Source of the DNA: Bacillota bacterium
GTDB taxonomy: Bacteria > Bacillota_I > Bacilli_A > Acholeplasmatales > Acholeplasmataceae
Assembly: GCA_023431045.1 (NCBI GenBank)
Contig: JAEYXZ010000059.1
Coordinates: forward strand, 1-30,722
Direction: 5' to 3'
Length of the DNA: 30,722 nt
Under the pieces are notes generated by a model that saw nothing but the letters and a program-made list of their open reading frames with translations, was not told the origin of the DNA and searched no databases. A program made the translations under genes and the position numbers. Below are positions 7,226 through 15,160 of the stretch, one piece after another. How positions within the stretch are numbered: position 1 is the stretch's first letter; the number at the start of each line of letters is the position of its first letter.

Positions 7226-8089
7226 TTATGCTTTACCTACTGAACCAAACATGGTTAACTTGTTCTTGACAACTTCTTTCATTGCTTTGTAACCTGGTTC
7301 TAATAGTTTTCTTGGGTCAAATCCTTTTGATTGTAAATCTTTACCAGCTAAGATGTATTCTCTCGTTGCTGCTGCGAATGCTAATTGTAATTCGGTATTA
7401 ACATTGATTTTTGCAATTCCGAGAGAGATTGCTTTTTTGATTTGGTCTTCAGGAATACCAGTACCACCATGTAATACTAGTGGAACTCCACCAGTAACTT
7501 CTGCAACAGTCTTTAAGACATCAAATCTTAATCCTGGCCAGTTTGCTGGATATTTACCATGAATATTACCAATACCTGCTGCAAATAAGTCAACACCTGT
7601 TTCTGAAATGATACGGCATTCTTCAGGATCAGCAACTTCACCTAAACCAACAACACCATCTTCTTCCCCACCAATTGAACCAACTTCAGCTTCAACTGAG
7701 ACACCAACTGCATGAGCTGCTGCAACAATTTGTTTAGTCTTTTCTAGATTTTCTGCGAATGGGTAATGAGATCCATCAAACATAACAGATGTGAATCCTG
7801 CTCTCATAGCGCGGTAAGCACCTTCAAAGGTACCATGGTCTAGATGAACTGCAACTGGTACTGAAACTTTAAGAGCCTTGTCTAAAGTTGATACCATTGC
7901 CATAACGTTTTCATATCCACCCATGTATTTAGCAGCTCCTTCAGAAACTCCTAAGATCACTGGGGATTTTAATTCTTCAACAGTTGTTAATACTGCTTTA
8001 ATCCATTCAAGGTTATTAATGTTGATTTGCGCAACTGCGTAACCTTCATTTCTTGCTTTTAATAACATTTCTTTTGCTGAAACTAACAT
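7226..8089 (-). CDS. fba: Class II fructose-1,6-bisphosphate aldolase
   Basis: Cleaves fructose 1,6-bisphosphate into dihydroxyacetone phosphate and glyceraldehyde 3-phosphate in glycolysis. The protein has 287 residues, normal for the Gram-positive class IIA/B zinc enzymes. Visible active-site features are HLDHGTF (82-88, with Asp84 the catalytic acid and His85 a zinc ligand), NIHGKYP (His177) and VLHGGTG (His207), plus GSVGK near the C-terminus. AGGAGG precedes the ATG, and TTGTAA-17-TATAAT lies upstream. A related ketose such as tagatose bisphosphate could be the substrate in some family members, but the single glycolytic role is most likely. Confidence 0.94.
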   Translation of the reverse strand: MLVSAKEMLLKARNEGYAVAQININNLEWIKAVLTTVEELKSPVILGVSEGAAKYMGGYENVMAMVSTLDKALKVSVPVAVHLDHGTFEGAYRAMRAGFTSVMFDGSHYPFAENLEKTKQIVAAAHAVGVSVEAEVGSIGGEEDGVVGLGEVADPEECRIISETGVDLFAAGIGNIHGKYPANWPGLRFDVLKTVAEVTGGVPLVLHGGTGIPEDQIKKAISLGIAKINVNTELQLAFAAATREYILAGKDLQSKGFDPRKLLEPGYKAMKEVVKNKLTMFGSVGKA

Positions 8090-8124
8090 GTATAACTCTT
8101 CCTCCTAAAATTTTAGCCATAGAT

Positions 8125-8153
8125 ATTATATATCTATTCATTTATTTTTACAA
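8125..8153 (-). promoter_or_regulatory. Promoter of fba
   Basis: On the minus strand TTGTAA (8153-8148) and TATAAT (8130-8125) are 17 bases apart, 17 bases after the pyrG stop codon. No terminator was seen between pyrG and this promoter, so some read-through from pyrG into fba is possible. Confidence 0.75.
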
Positions 8154-8169
8154 ATATTAAATGTGAAAT

Positions 8170-9777
8170 CTATTTAGATAGATGATTTTTCAAACTCGCT
8201 TCAATGAATTTGTGAAACAGTGGGTGCGGACGAAGCGGTCTTGATAAGAATTCAGGGTGATACTGAACAGCAACAAACCATGGATGGTTATTAAGTTCGA
8301 CAATCTCAACTAGATTTCGTTCTGGGTTGATTCCAGTAATTCTCATATCACTTGAATCAAAGATTTCTTTATAATTATTATTAAATTCATAACGATGACG
8401 ATGACGTTCAGAAATCTTCTTTTTACCATATGCTTGATAAGCAAGAGAGTTTTCAGTCAATTGACAATGATATAAACCAAGTCTTAATGATCCACCTAAA
8501 TCGGATGAGTTATTAGGTTGAATGGTGACAATTGGATTTTTACAATCAGGGTTAATTTCTGTTGTGTCAGCATCTTCAATCTTTAAGACGTTTCTTGCAT
8601 ACTCGATTGTTGCAAGTTGCATCCCATAACAAATTCCAAAGAAAGGAACTTGGTGTTCTCTAGCGTATTTAATGGCTTCAATCTTACCTGGTGTTGCACG
8701 TTTTCCAAATCCACCAGGAACTAGTATTCCATCACAATTTGAAAGTGCATCACTTACATTTTCAGGTGTTACTTTCTCTGCATTCAACCATTTGATCTTT
8801 ACATGTGTATCATGAGAGAAACCTGCATGTTTTAAAGATTCTGAAACTGATAGGTATGCATCTTGTAGTGATACATATTTGCCTACTAAACCGATTGTAA
8901 GGGTATGTTTAAGGTGTTTGATTCGATAAATCAAGTCTTCCCAAGGAGCTACATCTGCAGGCTTGAAATTCTCTAATCTGAAGTGTTTTAGAATGTAGTT
9001 GTCTATTCCTTGAGTGTGTAAATTAATGATTGCTTCATATAGGACTTCAACGTCAATCGATTCAAAAACAGCTTCTTTATCAACGTCACAAAATAGTGCA
9101 ATCTTTTCTTTAACGGCATCAACAATTTTGACTTCACTTCTTAGGATAATAATGTCTGGTTGAATACCAAGACTTCTTAGTTCTTTAACGGAGTGTTGAG
9201 TTGGTTTCGTTTTAATTTCGTTGGATGCTTTTAAAAATGGTACTAAAGTATTATGAACATAAAGTGTATTCTCATAACCAAAATCACGTCTTGCTTGACG
9301 GATGGCTTCTAAGTATGGGAGGGACTCGATATCACCAACCGTACCACCTATTTCAGTAATGATCACATCTGCCTTAGAATTCTTTGCAGCCTCTTTAAGT
9401 CTTAATTTGATTTCATCAGTAATATGTGGAATCACTTGTACGGTCGCCCCTAAATAATCCCCACGACGTTCCTTTTGAATAACAGATGAATAAATCTTTC
9501 CTGTTGTAACACTTGAATCCTTAGAGAGATTGATATCAATGAATCGTTCATAATGGCCTAAGTCTAAATCTGTTTCTGCACCATCATCTGTGACAAAAAC
9601 TTCCCCATGTTGATAAGGACTCATGGTGCCTGGATCAACATTAATATATGGATCAAATTTTTGAATAAAGATTTTTAATCCCCGTGACTTTAATAATTGT
9701 CCAATTGCTGATGCTGAGATACCTTTACCTAACGAACTTACAACGCCACCTGTAACAAAGATAAATTTTGTAGCCAT
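8170..9777 (-). CDS. pyrG: CTP synthase
   Basis: Makes CTP from UTP using ATP and ammonia released from glutamine; the last step of pyrimidine nucleotide synthesis. The 535 residues match the family length. The N-terminal synthetase domain begins with FVTGGVVSSLGKGI. The C-terminal class I glutamine amidotransferase domain has the nucleophile Cys383 in GICYGMQL and the partners His507 and Glu509 in YHPEF. An AGGAG sits nine bases before the ATG. The leader carries a GGGC transcription start and a terminator hairpin, the layout of the CTP-sensing attenuator known from Bacillus subtilis pyrG. It is probably transcribed alone. Confidence 0.97.
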   Translation of the reverse strand: MATKFIFVTGGVVSSLGKGISASAIGQLLKSRGLKIFIQKFDPYINVDPGTMSPYQHGEVFVTDDGAETDLDLGHYERFIDINLSKDSSVTTGKIYSSVIQKERRGDYLGATVQVIPHITDEIKLRLKEAAKNSKADVIITEIGGTVGDIESLPYLEAIRQARRDFGYENTLYVHNTLVPFLKASNEIKTKPTQHSVKELRSLGIQPDIIILRSEVKIVDAVKEKIALFCDVDKEAVFESIDVEVLYEAIINLHTQGIDNYILKHFRLENFKPADVAPWEDLIYRIKHLKHTLTIGLVGKYVSLQDAYLSVSESLKHAGFSHDTHVKIKWLNAEKVTPENVSDALSNCDGILVPGGFGKRATPGKIEAIKYAREHQVPFFGICYGMQLATIEYARNVLKIEDADTTEINPDCKNPIVTIQPNNSSDLGGSLRLGLYHCQLTENSLAYQAYGKKKISERHRHRYEFNNNYKEIFDSSDMRITGINPERNLVEIVELNNHPWFVAVQYHPEFLSRPLRPHPLFHKFIEASLKNHLSK

Positions 9778-9815
9778 AAATGAACTCCTTTTTCTGGTCT
9801 TTATATAAAAAATAA

Positions 9816-9837
9816 GAATCTCCCGCGAAGGAGACTC
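9816..9837 (-). terminator. Attenuator hairpin in the pyrG leader
   Basis: In the mRNA sense GAGTCTCC (9837-9830) pairs with GGAGATTC (9823-9816), with one G-T pair, around the loop TTCGCG, then TTATTTTTT follows. It sits inside the leader, between the start site and the ribosome site, so it must be bypassed for pyrG expression. The 5' arm and loop hold an eight-base pyrimidine run, TCTCCTTC (9834-9827), able to pair with a poly-G 5' end. Confidence 0.8.
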
Positions 9838-9849
9838 TATTTATGGTGT

Positions 9850-9888
9850 GCCCTCTTTTATTGTATCAAAGACATCAATAAGTTTCAA
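9850..9888 (-). promoter_or_regulatory. pyrG promoter with GGGC start site
   Basis: On the minus strand TTGAAA (9888-9883) and TACAAT (9865-9860) are 17 bases apart. Six bases after the -10 comes GGGC (9853-9850), placing +1 on the first G. This is the initially transcribed motif needed for CTP-controlled G slippage in Gram-positive pyrG genes. The leader is 76 bases to the ATG. Confidence 0.8.
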
Positions 9889-9957
9889 TGAAAACTCGAC
9901 TGAAAATAAATGTAACAATTTTAATGACTAAGTCCAAGTTAGAAAATCTAAATTGTC

Positions 9958-10401
9958 TTATATCTTTTTTAATGATTCTACAAGCTCATCAAGACGTTTT
10001 TGTAGAGTTTCTGGTCTTTTAGCGTCTTGAACCTTTCGTGCCCATTCCTTACGAACGGAGTAGGAAAGATTGTTGAAAGTATTTGATAATTGATGTTCAT
10101 CTAGAACATCTTTCATGATAACTGGAATATCTACTTCACGTTTTCCTTCAACGAGTGTTAATTCGACTGTAATTGTATCCCCCGCTTTAATACCTGTCTT
10201 CTCACGATGCTCTTTTGCAAAAGGTATTAAATAATGACCACTCATGGCTGCGACTGTCGAGGGGTATTCATATTCTCCTATTTTAACCATAACTGGTGGT
10301 TTCTTAGAACTACCTAGATTTTATAAATCATTTAAAGGTACTTCAATTCCAGTATTATTACCAAAAGATAATAACTTTGTTGTAAACTTCGTTTTAACCA
10401 T
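9958..10401 (-). pseudogene. DUF1905/YdeI-like protein gene interrupted by an in-frame stop
   Basis: Starting at the ATG at 10401, which has a strong AAAGGAGG, the frame encodes 26 residues (KFTTKLLSFGNNTGIEVPLNDL) and then TAA at 10323-10321. The same frame goes on without interruption through NLGSSKKPPVMVKIGEY to the stop at 9958. Both halves fit one DUF1905 domain (roughly the first 100 residues) followed by a YdeI/OmpD-type C-terminal segment (LSYSVRKEWARKVQDAKRPET). The family has no proven biochemical role. The 110-residue part from the internal ATG at 10290 has no ribosome site. This is most simply a nonsense-mutated gene; restart, read-through or a base-call error are alternatives. 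Confidence 0.75.
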
Positions 10402-10459
10402 GATGCCTCCTTTAAATCTTTTATCTGTTATTATTTTAAGATTACTATAAAAAGTAACC

Positions 10460-10465
10460 ATTATA
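10460..10465 (-). promoter_or_regulatory. Candidate -10 element for the DUF1905-type gene
   Basis: TATAAT on the minus strand, preceded by CTTG, lies about 60 bases before the ATG at 10401. No convincing -35 hexamer was found at 16-18 bases, so this is only a candidate. Confidence 0.4.
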
Positions 10466-10523
10466 CAAGTAACTTGATTTTCATGACTTTTTTATGAATT
10501 TCTTTTTATCATTTTAAATCAAC

Positions 10524-10546
10524 AAAAAAGGAGACCTTAGTCTCCT
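10524..10546 (-). terminator. Intrinsic terminator after rpoE
   Basis: GGAGAC pairs with GTCTCC around a four-base loop (10530-10545); on the minus strand it runs into TTTTTTG. It follows the rpoE stop codon by 12 bases. Confidence 0.88.
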
Positions 10547-10557
10547 AAATTGTAAGA

Positions 10558-11109
10558 TTATTTATCGTACATGTCCTCATAATCATCCATGATGTCATTA
10601 TAGTCATCTTCATCGTAATCATCATCTTCATCAAGATCTAGATCAACGTCTTCGATGGCATCATCTTCATCAGTTGATTCAATTGATAAACCAACATCAA
10701 TGTATTCTTTTTCTTCGATGATTTCTTCGTCAACTTCTTCCTCTTCCTCTTCTTCAGATTCGAGTTCCTCTTCTTCTACATCATCTAAATTGAATTCAGT
10801 GAAATCTAATTCTTCTTCATCAACTTCATCGACTTCTTCTGGAGTAACGAAGGCATACCCGTCTTTATCCCAAAACTCTAAGTGTCCATCTTTTAATGTC
10901 CACTTATCATCTCCGACAAAAACAAATCTTCCGCTTAATGTAATATCCATGTATAACTGAGTCATTCGATCTACATTGCTGGTATCTAAACCTTTTTCGT
11001 TTGCTGCTCTTTCGATTAACTCATAAATGGAAATTGGTTCGGCACTTTCTTTAAGAATCTTTTCTGTTATGTCTAACAGTGACAATTCTTTAACATTGTC
11101 AACAGCCAT
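10558..11109 (-). CDS. rpoE: DNA-directed RNA polymerase delta subunit
   Basis: Binds core RNA polymerase and speeds its recycling and promoter selectivity in Firmicutes and Mollicutes. Of 183 residues, the first 90 are the folded HARE-HTH domain (LLDITEKILKESAEPISIYEL through GRFVFVGDDKWTLKDG). The rest is an unstructured tail made almost only of Asp and Glu, the signature of this subunit. AGGAGG precedes the ATG and there is a good promoter and a terminator, so the gene is a single transcription unit. The acidic tail creates a spurious serine-rich frame on the other strand. Confidence 0.93.
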   Translation of the reverse strand: MAVDNVKELSLLDITEKILKESAEPISIYELIERAANEKGLDTSNVDRMTQLYMDITLSGRFVFVGDDKWTLKDGHLEFWDKDGYAFVTPEEVDEVDEEELDFTEFNLDDVEEEELESEEEEEEEVDEEIIEEKEYIDVGLSIESTDEDDAIEDVDLDLDEDDDYDEDDYNDIMDDYEDMYDK

Positions 11110-11135
11110 TGTGTACCCTCCTAAAAACCGTCTAT

Positions 11136-11164
11136 ATTGTATATGAATGTTTTAATAATTGCAA
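11136..11164 (-). promoter_or_regulatory. Promoter of rpoE
   Basis: On the minus strand TTGCAA (11164-11159) and TACAAT (11141-11136) are 17 bases apart, about 26 bases before the rpoE ATG. Confidence 0.8.
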
Positions 11165-11188
11165 CCCTTTTTTTCATTTTGTTTAAAA

Positions 11189-11776
11189 TTAGTACTTTTG
11201 TCGTGTTTCGATGGCTTTTGAGAGGGTTAACTCATCCGCGTATTTTAAATCTGCTCCGACTGGTAGTCCATAACCAAGTCTAGTCATTAAAACTGGTGAT
11301 GTTTTTAGTAAGGATTTTAAATATTGAGCTGTAAGCTCACCTTCAACTGTAGAGTTTGTTGCTATAACAATCTCTTTGGTTTGATTGGCTCTTGTAATTA
11401 AAGAATCAATATTTAAATCTTTGGGTTCTACCCCTCTAGAAAAATCAACAAGTCCATTAAGAACGTGGTAAACACCATTAAAGGTTCCCATTTTCTCTAA
11501 TGCAAAGACATCTTTAGAATCAGCAACAACAATCATTAAATCATGATTTCGTTCTGGATTTTTACAAATATGACAAACATCCTGGTCGGTAATCACACCG
11601 CATGTCGAACAATATTTAATCCCTTCTTTTAAGTGACTTAAGTGATGACCAAATGCTTGGAGATCATCTTTTGTCCAATTAATCAAAGAAAGTGCTAAAC
11701 GCTCTGCGGTTTTAGCGCCTATCCCTGGAAGTTTTTTCAGATCTTCAATTAAATCTGAAATGATGGTTGGATACAT
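11189..11776 (-). CDS. recR: Recombination mediator protein RecR
   Basis: Acts with RecO and RecF to load RecA at single-strand gaps during recombinational repair. The 195 residues match the family. An N-terminal helix-hairpin-helix (LKKLPGIGAKTAERLAL) is followed by a four-cysteine zinc finger (CSTCGVITDQDVCHIC) and a Toprim domain (MIVVADSKD..., ATNSTVEGELTA). The ATG overlaps the ybaB stop codon in TAATG, so the two are translationally coupled. The order dnaX-ybaB-recR is conserved widely in bacteria. Confidence 0.96.
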   Translation of the reverse strand: MYPTIISDLIEDLKKLPGIGAKTAERLALSLINWTKDDLQAFGHHLSHLKEGIKYCSTCGVITDQDVCHICKNPERNHDLMIVVADSKDVFALEKMGTFNGVYHVLNGLVDFSRGVEPKDLNIDSLITRANQTKEIVIATNSTVEGELTAQYLKSLLKTSPVLMTRLGYGLPVGADLKYADELTLSKAIETRQKY

Positions 11777-12066
11777 TAGAATCCAAACCCACCCATACCA
11801 CCAGCAAATTGACCCATCGTTTCTTCCTGTTGTTTGTCAATTTGAGCGAGTGCATCATTAACTGCAAGTAAGACTGCATCTTGTAAGAGTTCGACTTCTT
11901 CTAGAAGTTCTGGATCGATTTTAACATCGATGACTTGTCTTGTTCCTTGAACAATAACAGTAACGCCCGATGCTTTACCGGTAAATTCTGACGATTCAAG
12001 GGCTTCTTGAGCATCTTGCATTTGTTTTTGGATTTTCTTTAATTTATTTAACATATTTGGATTCAT
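11776..12066 (-). CDS. YbaB/EbfC family nucleoid-associated protein
   Basis: A small dimeric DNA-binding protein that coats or bridges the nucleoid. Its 96 residues show the family pattern: a long N-terminal helix (MLNKLKKIQKQMQDAQEAL), a central strand region with the GKASGVTVIVQGTRQVIDVKID motif, and a C-terminal helix ending in a glycine-rich tail. It lies between dnaX and recR, its usual place. The ribosome site AGAGGAG overlaps the dnaX stop codon, so expression is coupled. Confidence 0.93.
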   Translation of the reverse strand: MNPNMLNKLKKIQKQMQDAQEALESSEFTGKASGVTVIVQGTRQVIDVKIDPELLEEVELLQDAVLLAVNDALAQIDKQQEETMGQFAGGMGGFGF

Positions 12067-12072
12067 TTTCTA

Positions 12073-13752
12073 TTACTCCTCTACTTTGACAAAATCTTTT
12101 CCAAAATATTCTAAAGCGAGCTCTACTGCTTGATCTTTAGATTCTTTTTTCTCTTCAACTTTGGGTGCTTCATATAAGTGTAGATCAATATCTTTTAATG
12201 TTGGTTTTGAAATACCGCCATTAAACTGATCTAAGTAATCACTCTTTAAGATAACCCAGTCTGGTTTTAAGATGACTGTGTAATCCTTGATAAAATCTTG
12301 TTTATTGTTAATGATTTGTAAAACTTTAGCTTTAGTTCCTGGTTGTAACATGGTTTGTGCGGTAAGAACATCATCATAAACCAGTAACATTTTATCCTCA
12401 GACACTGCTTCAAGTGTTCCTTGGCTTAAAAGCTCTGCTACTAATCTAAGATTAGAGACTTCATAATCTTTTAAGAGTGGCCAACCCTTTTTAAGTAGCG
12501 TTCGTTTGTTACGATCACCAGCATTTAGAATTTCTTCAACTTCCTTAACCGTAACCAGTGGGACTTGACCAACTAAAACTTGTGGTACTTCTTTCGTTTC
12601 AACTACTTTAGTTGTAACAACGCCTTGTTTCATTTGTTCTTGAAGTTGTTTGATGGTTGCATCCATTTCTTCAATCTTTGTTTCAAGACGAGCTTGATCC
12701 ACACTTTGGTGATTAATCATCTTAATTACTGCAAGTTCTAAGTAAGCTCTTTTTTGAGTCGTGTACTTAATGTTGTTTTGCAGTTCATTAAGAATTTCTA
12801 AGTATACATAAATTAAATTCTTTGAAATACCTTTTAATTCTGGAAATTTCGGATTAGTTCTTACCTTATCCAGTAACACATCTCTTAATGCCAAAATTAA
12901 ATCGGATGTCATTCTAACAATGTCTTTTCCATCGTTAATGACTTGATTTAGAAACTCAAGTGCCTTTTGTGGTTGTTTATCCGCAATAACTGTTAATAGT
13001 TCACTAATGAATCTTCTTGATAATCCACCAGATACTTTATAAACTTCATCCTCGGTAATTTTACCATCTGTGAATGATACAACTTGATCGAGTAAGGATA
13101 ATGCATCACGCATTCCACCTTCAGCCGATAGCGCGATTGCTCTTAGTGCATCATCATTAATTTCAACACTTTCTTTTTTGATGATTTCGCGTAGATTTCT
13201 TTCAATATCTTCGACTTCAATATTTTTGAAATCGAAGCGTTGACATCTTGAAATGATGGTTGCTGGAACTTTATGGATCTCAGTTGTTGCGAGAATGAAG
13301 ACAACAAACTTAGGTGGTTCTTCTAATGTTTTTAAGAGTGCATTAAACGCAGCTGCAGTTAACATATGGACTTCATCGATGATGTAAACCTTGTATTTAC
13401 CAACTGAAGGTGTATATTTAACTTTATCTCTTAAATCTCTAATTTCGTCGACACCGTTATTCGATGCAGCATCGATTTCAACAACATCGGAAATATCGCC
13501 TTTATCAATGCCTTTACAAATTGCGCATTCACCACAAGGTTCACTCACGGGTCCTTTTTCGCAATTTAGTGCTTTAGCAACAATCTTCGCAATTGTTGTT
13601 TTACCAGTACCTCTTGGTCCTGCAAAAAGATAAGCATGTGCAACTTTTTCATGAGCAAGTGCGTTTTGTAGGGTTTGAACAATCACTTTTTGACCGTATA
13701 TATCTTTAAAGAACTTTGGTCGATAAGTCCGGTAAAGTGCTTGATAGCTCAT
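12073..13752 (-). CDS. dnaX: DNA polymerase III subunit gamma/tau
   Basis: Forms the clamp-loader ATPase that places the sliding clamp on DNA and links polymerases at the fork. The 559-residue protein shows GPRGTGKT (Walker A, 45-52), zinc cysteines at 64, 73, 76 and 79, the DEVH Walker B at 126-129 and sensor-type segments such as ILATTEIHKVP and ISRCQRF. The C-terminal 200 residues are the less conserved tau part. The start has GGGGTGA about eight bases upstream. It leads the dnaX-ybaB-recR operon. I found no convincing A AAA AAG slippery heptamer in the right phase for making a short gamma form. Confidence 0.97.
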   Translation of the reverse strand: MSYQALYRTYRPKFFKDIYGQKVIVQTLQNALAHEKVAHAYLFAGPRGTGKTTIAKIVAKALNCEKGPVSEPCGECAICKGIDKGDISDVVEIDAASNNGVDEIRDLRDKVKYTPSVGKYKVYIIDEVHMLTAAAFNALLKTLEEPPKFVVFILATTEIHKVPATIISRCQRFDFKNIEVEDIERNLREIIKKESVEINDDALRAIALSAEGGMRDALSLLDQVVSFTDGKITEDEVYKVSGGLSRRFISELLTVIADKQPQKALEFLNQVINDGKDIVRMTSDLILALRDVLLDKVRTNPKFPELKGISKNLIYVYLEILNELQNNIKYTTQKRAYLELAVIKMINHQSVDQARLETKIEEMDATIKQLQEQMKQGVVTTKVVETKEVPQVLVGQVPLVTVKEVEEILNAGDRNKRTLLKKGWPLLKDYEVSNLRLVAELLSQGTLEAVSEDKMLLVYDDVLTAQTMLQPGTKAKVLQIINNKQDFIKDYTVILKPDWVILKSDYLDQFNGGISKPTLKDIDLHLYEAPKVEEKKESKDQAVELALEYFGKDFVKVEE

Positions 13753-13784
13753 GAATTTGTCACCCCTTTTCTGTTTGTTTCATA

Positions 13785-13812
13785 ATTATATCATATCTTA
13801 TGATATATACAA
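13785..13812 (-). promoter_or_regulatory. Promoter of the dnaX operon with dyad in the spacer
   Basis: On the minus strand TTGTAT (13812-13807) and TATAAT (13790-13785) are 16 bases apart. A perfect inverted repeat, TATCATA-TCT-TATGATA, fills the spacer (13789-13805). The -35 element almost touches the mnmE stop codon. Confidence 0.6.
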
Positions 13813-13813
13813 G

Positions 13814-15160
13814 TCATTTTCCAAGACAAAATTTCGAAAACAGCTCACTTAATAATTGGCCGTATTGATTGTTACCTAGAATTTCACCTAATAGATTCCA
13901 ACTTCTAGTTAAATCAATTGCGTACATATCAACCGGAAAGTCAGCTTCAATCGATGAAACAACACTTTCTAAAGCTTGTTTTGCTTCTTTAAGTTTTTGT
14001 ATATGTCTCACATTTGATAGATAATTAAAGTCTTTGTCACTAAGATGATCGAGTTCTAATTTCTGTAAGATGATTTGTTCCAATTCTTTTAGCCCAGATT
14101 TTTCAAGGGATGAGATTTCTACTAGATTTTCCATCTTTAAAGCACGTGGTAAATCTTTCTTATTTCCAATGATAATTCGTTCATGATGCTTGGTCTCATC
14201 AAGCAAGATTTCATCCTCTTTGGTGAGTGGTTTTGAAAGGTCTAAAACCATTAAAACAAGCTCAGCATCTTTTAGTGCTTTTCGACTTCTTTCAACGCCG
14301 ATTTTTTCAATTGTATCAAGGGCATTTCTAATACCCGCTGTATCGATTAAATGGAGCGTTACACCACTTAGATTGATGTATGCATCGATCGTGTCTCTGG
14401 TGGTTCCTTCGATATCAGAAACGATTGCACGTTCTTCATCTAAGAGTGCATTTAAAAGGCTTGATTTCCCCACATTTGGACGTCCGATGATGACTGTTTT
14501 AACACCATCTCTGATGAACTGTGTCTTTTTAGAATGACGCAATATATCATCAATTTCAGCGAGTAATGATTTAACTTCTGGATAGACTATTTCTTTACTC
14601 ATGACTTCAGCATCATCATACTCTGGATAATCAATATTGACCTCAATTTTAGCAATCAAAGTCAGTACTTTTTGTTTCAAATTTTCAATTAATTTTGAGG
14701 TTTCTTTTGCGAGTGCTTTATTAGCAACTTTAATCGCGTTTTCATTGGTTGCTGCAATTAAATCCATGACTGCTTCAGCTTGAACTAAATCGATTCTACC
14801 ATTTAAATACGCACGCTTTGTAAACTCTCCTGGTTCAGCAAGTTTTACCCCAGTTTCAAGAATTCTTTCTAAGACTTTTTGCGTGATTAAAACACCACCA
14901 TGAGTAGATATTTCAACGACATTTTCTTTTGTAAATGAATGTGGTTCAATAAATACTGAAACCATTACTTCATCCAAGGTAGATCCATCCGCTTCTAAGA
15001 TGTGTCCATAGTGGATGGTATTACCTTTCACCTTAAGCAAATTCTTTCCCTTGAAAATGGTATTTACTTTTTCGATTGCCAGAACTCCAGAAACACGAAT
15101 AACGGATAGTCCACCGGTTCCAAAAGGAGTTGCTATTGCAGCAATGGTATCAAATGTCAT
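13814..15160 (-). CDS. mnmE: tRNA modification GTPase MnmE
   Basis: With MnmG it forms the C5 modification of wobble uridine in several tRNAs, using GTP and a folate one-carbon unit. The 448 residues show the N-terminal folate-binding domain (FDTIAAIATPFGTGGLSVIR), a helical domain holding an inserted GTPase domain (GRPNVGKS at 226-233, GTTRD at 252-256, DTAG at 273-276, NKKD at 333-336), and the C-terminal FCLGK, the family's FCIGK catalytic tail. The ATG overlaps the mgtC-like gene stop in ATGA, and AGGTG lies ten bases upstream. Confidence 0.96.
   Translation of the reverse strand: MTFDTIAAIATPFGTGGLSVIRVSGVLAIEKVNTIFKGKNLLKVKGNTIHYGHILEADGSTLDEVMVSVFIEPHSFTKENVVEISTHGGVLITQKVLERILETGVKLAEPGEFTKRAYLNGRIDLVQAEAVMDLIAATNENAIKVANKALAKETSKLIENLKQKVLTLIAKIEVNIDYPEYDDAEVMSKEIVYPEVKSLLAEIDDILRHSKKTQFIRDGVKTVIIGRPNVGKSSLLNALLDEERAIVSDIEGTTRDTIDAYINLSGVTLHLIDTAGIRNALDTIEKIGVERSRKALKDAELVLMVLDLSKPLTKEDEILLDETKHHERIIIGNKKDLPRALKMENLVEISSLEKSGLKELEQIILQKLELDHLSDKDFNYLSNVRHIQKLKEAKQALESVVSSIEADFPVDMYAIDLTRSWNLLGEILGNNQYGQLLSELFSKFCLGK

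Noticed and set aside
8104..8115. Palindrome CTAAAATTTTAG between fba and pyrG as a terminator or operator
   Set aside because: It lies between the fba promoter and the ribosome site, is pure AT in its core, and has no T-tract; chance symmetry is likely.
8163..8180. Small hairpin ATCTA-TT-TAGAT at the pyrG stop codon as a terminator
   Set aside because: The stem is only five bases, AT-rich, overlaps the stop codon and lacks a T-run.
10655..10960. Serine-rich open frame on the plus strand opposite rpoE
   Set aside because: It is the complement of the Asp/Glu codons in the delta-subunit tail and has no ribosome site.
12073..13752. Programmed frameshift in dnaX to make a short gamma subunit
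   Set aside because: A-rich runs exist, such as near 12486 and 13170, but none is an A AAA AAG heptamer in the right phase with a following stop and hairpin.
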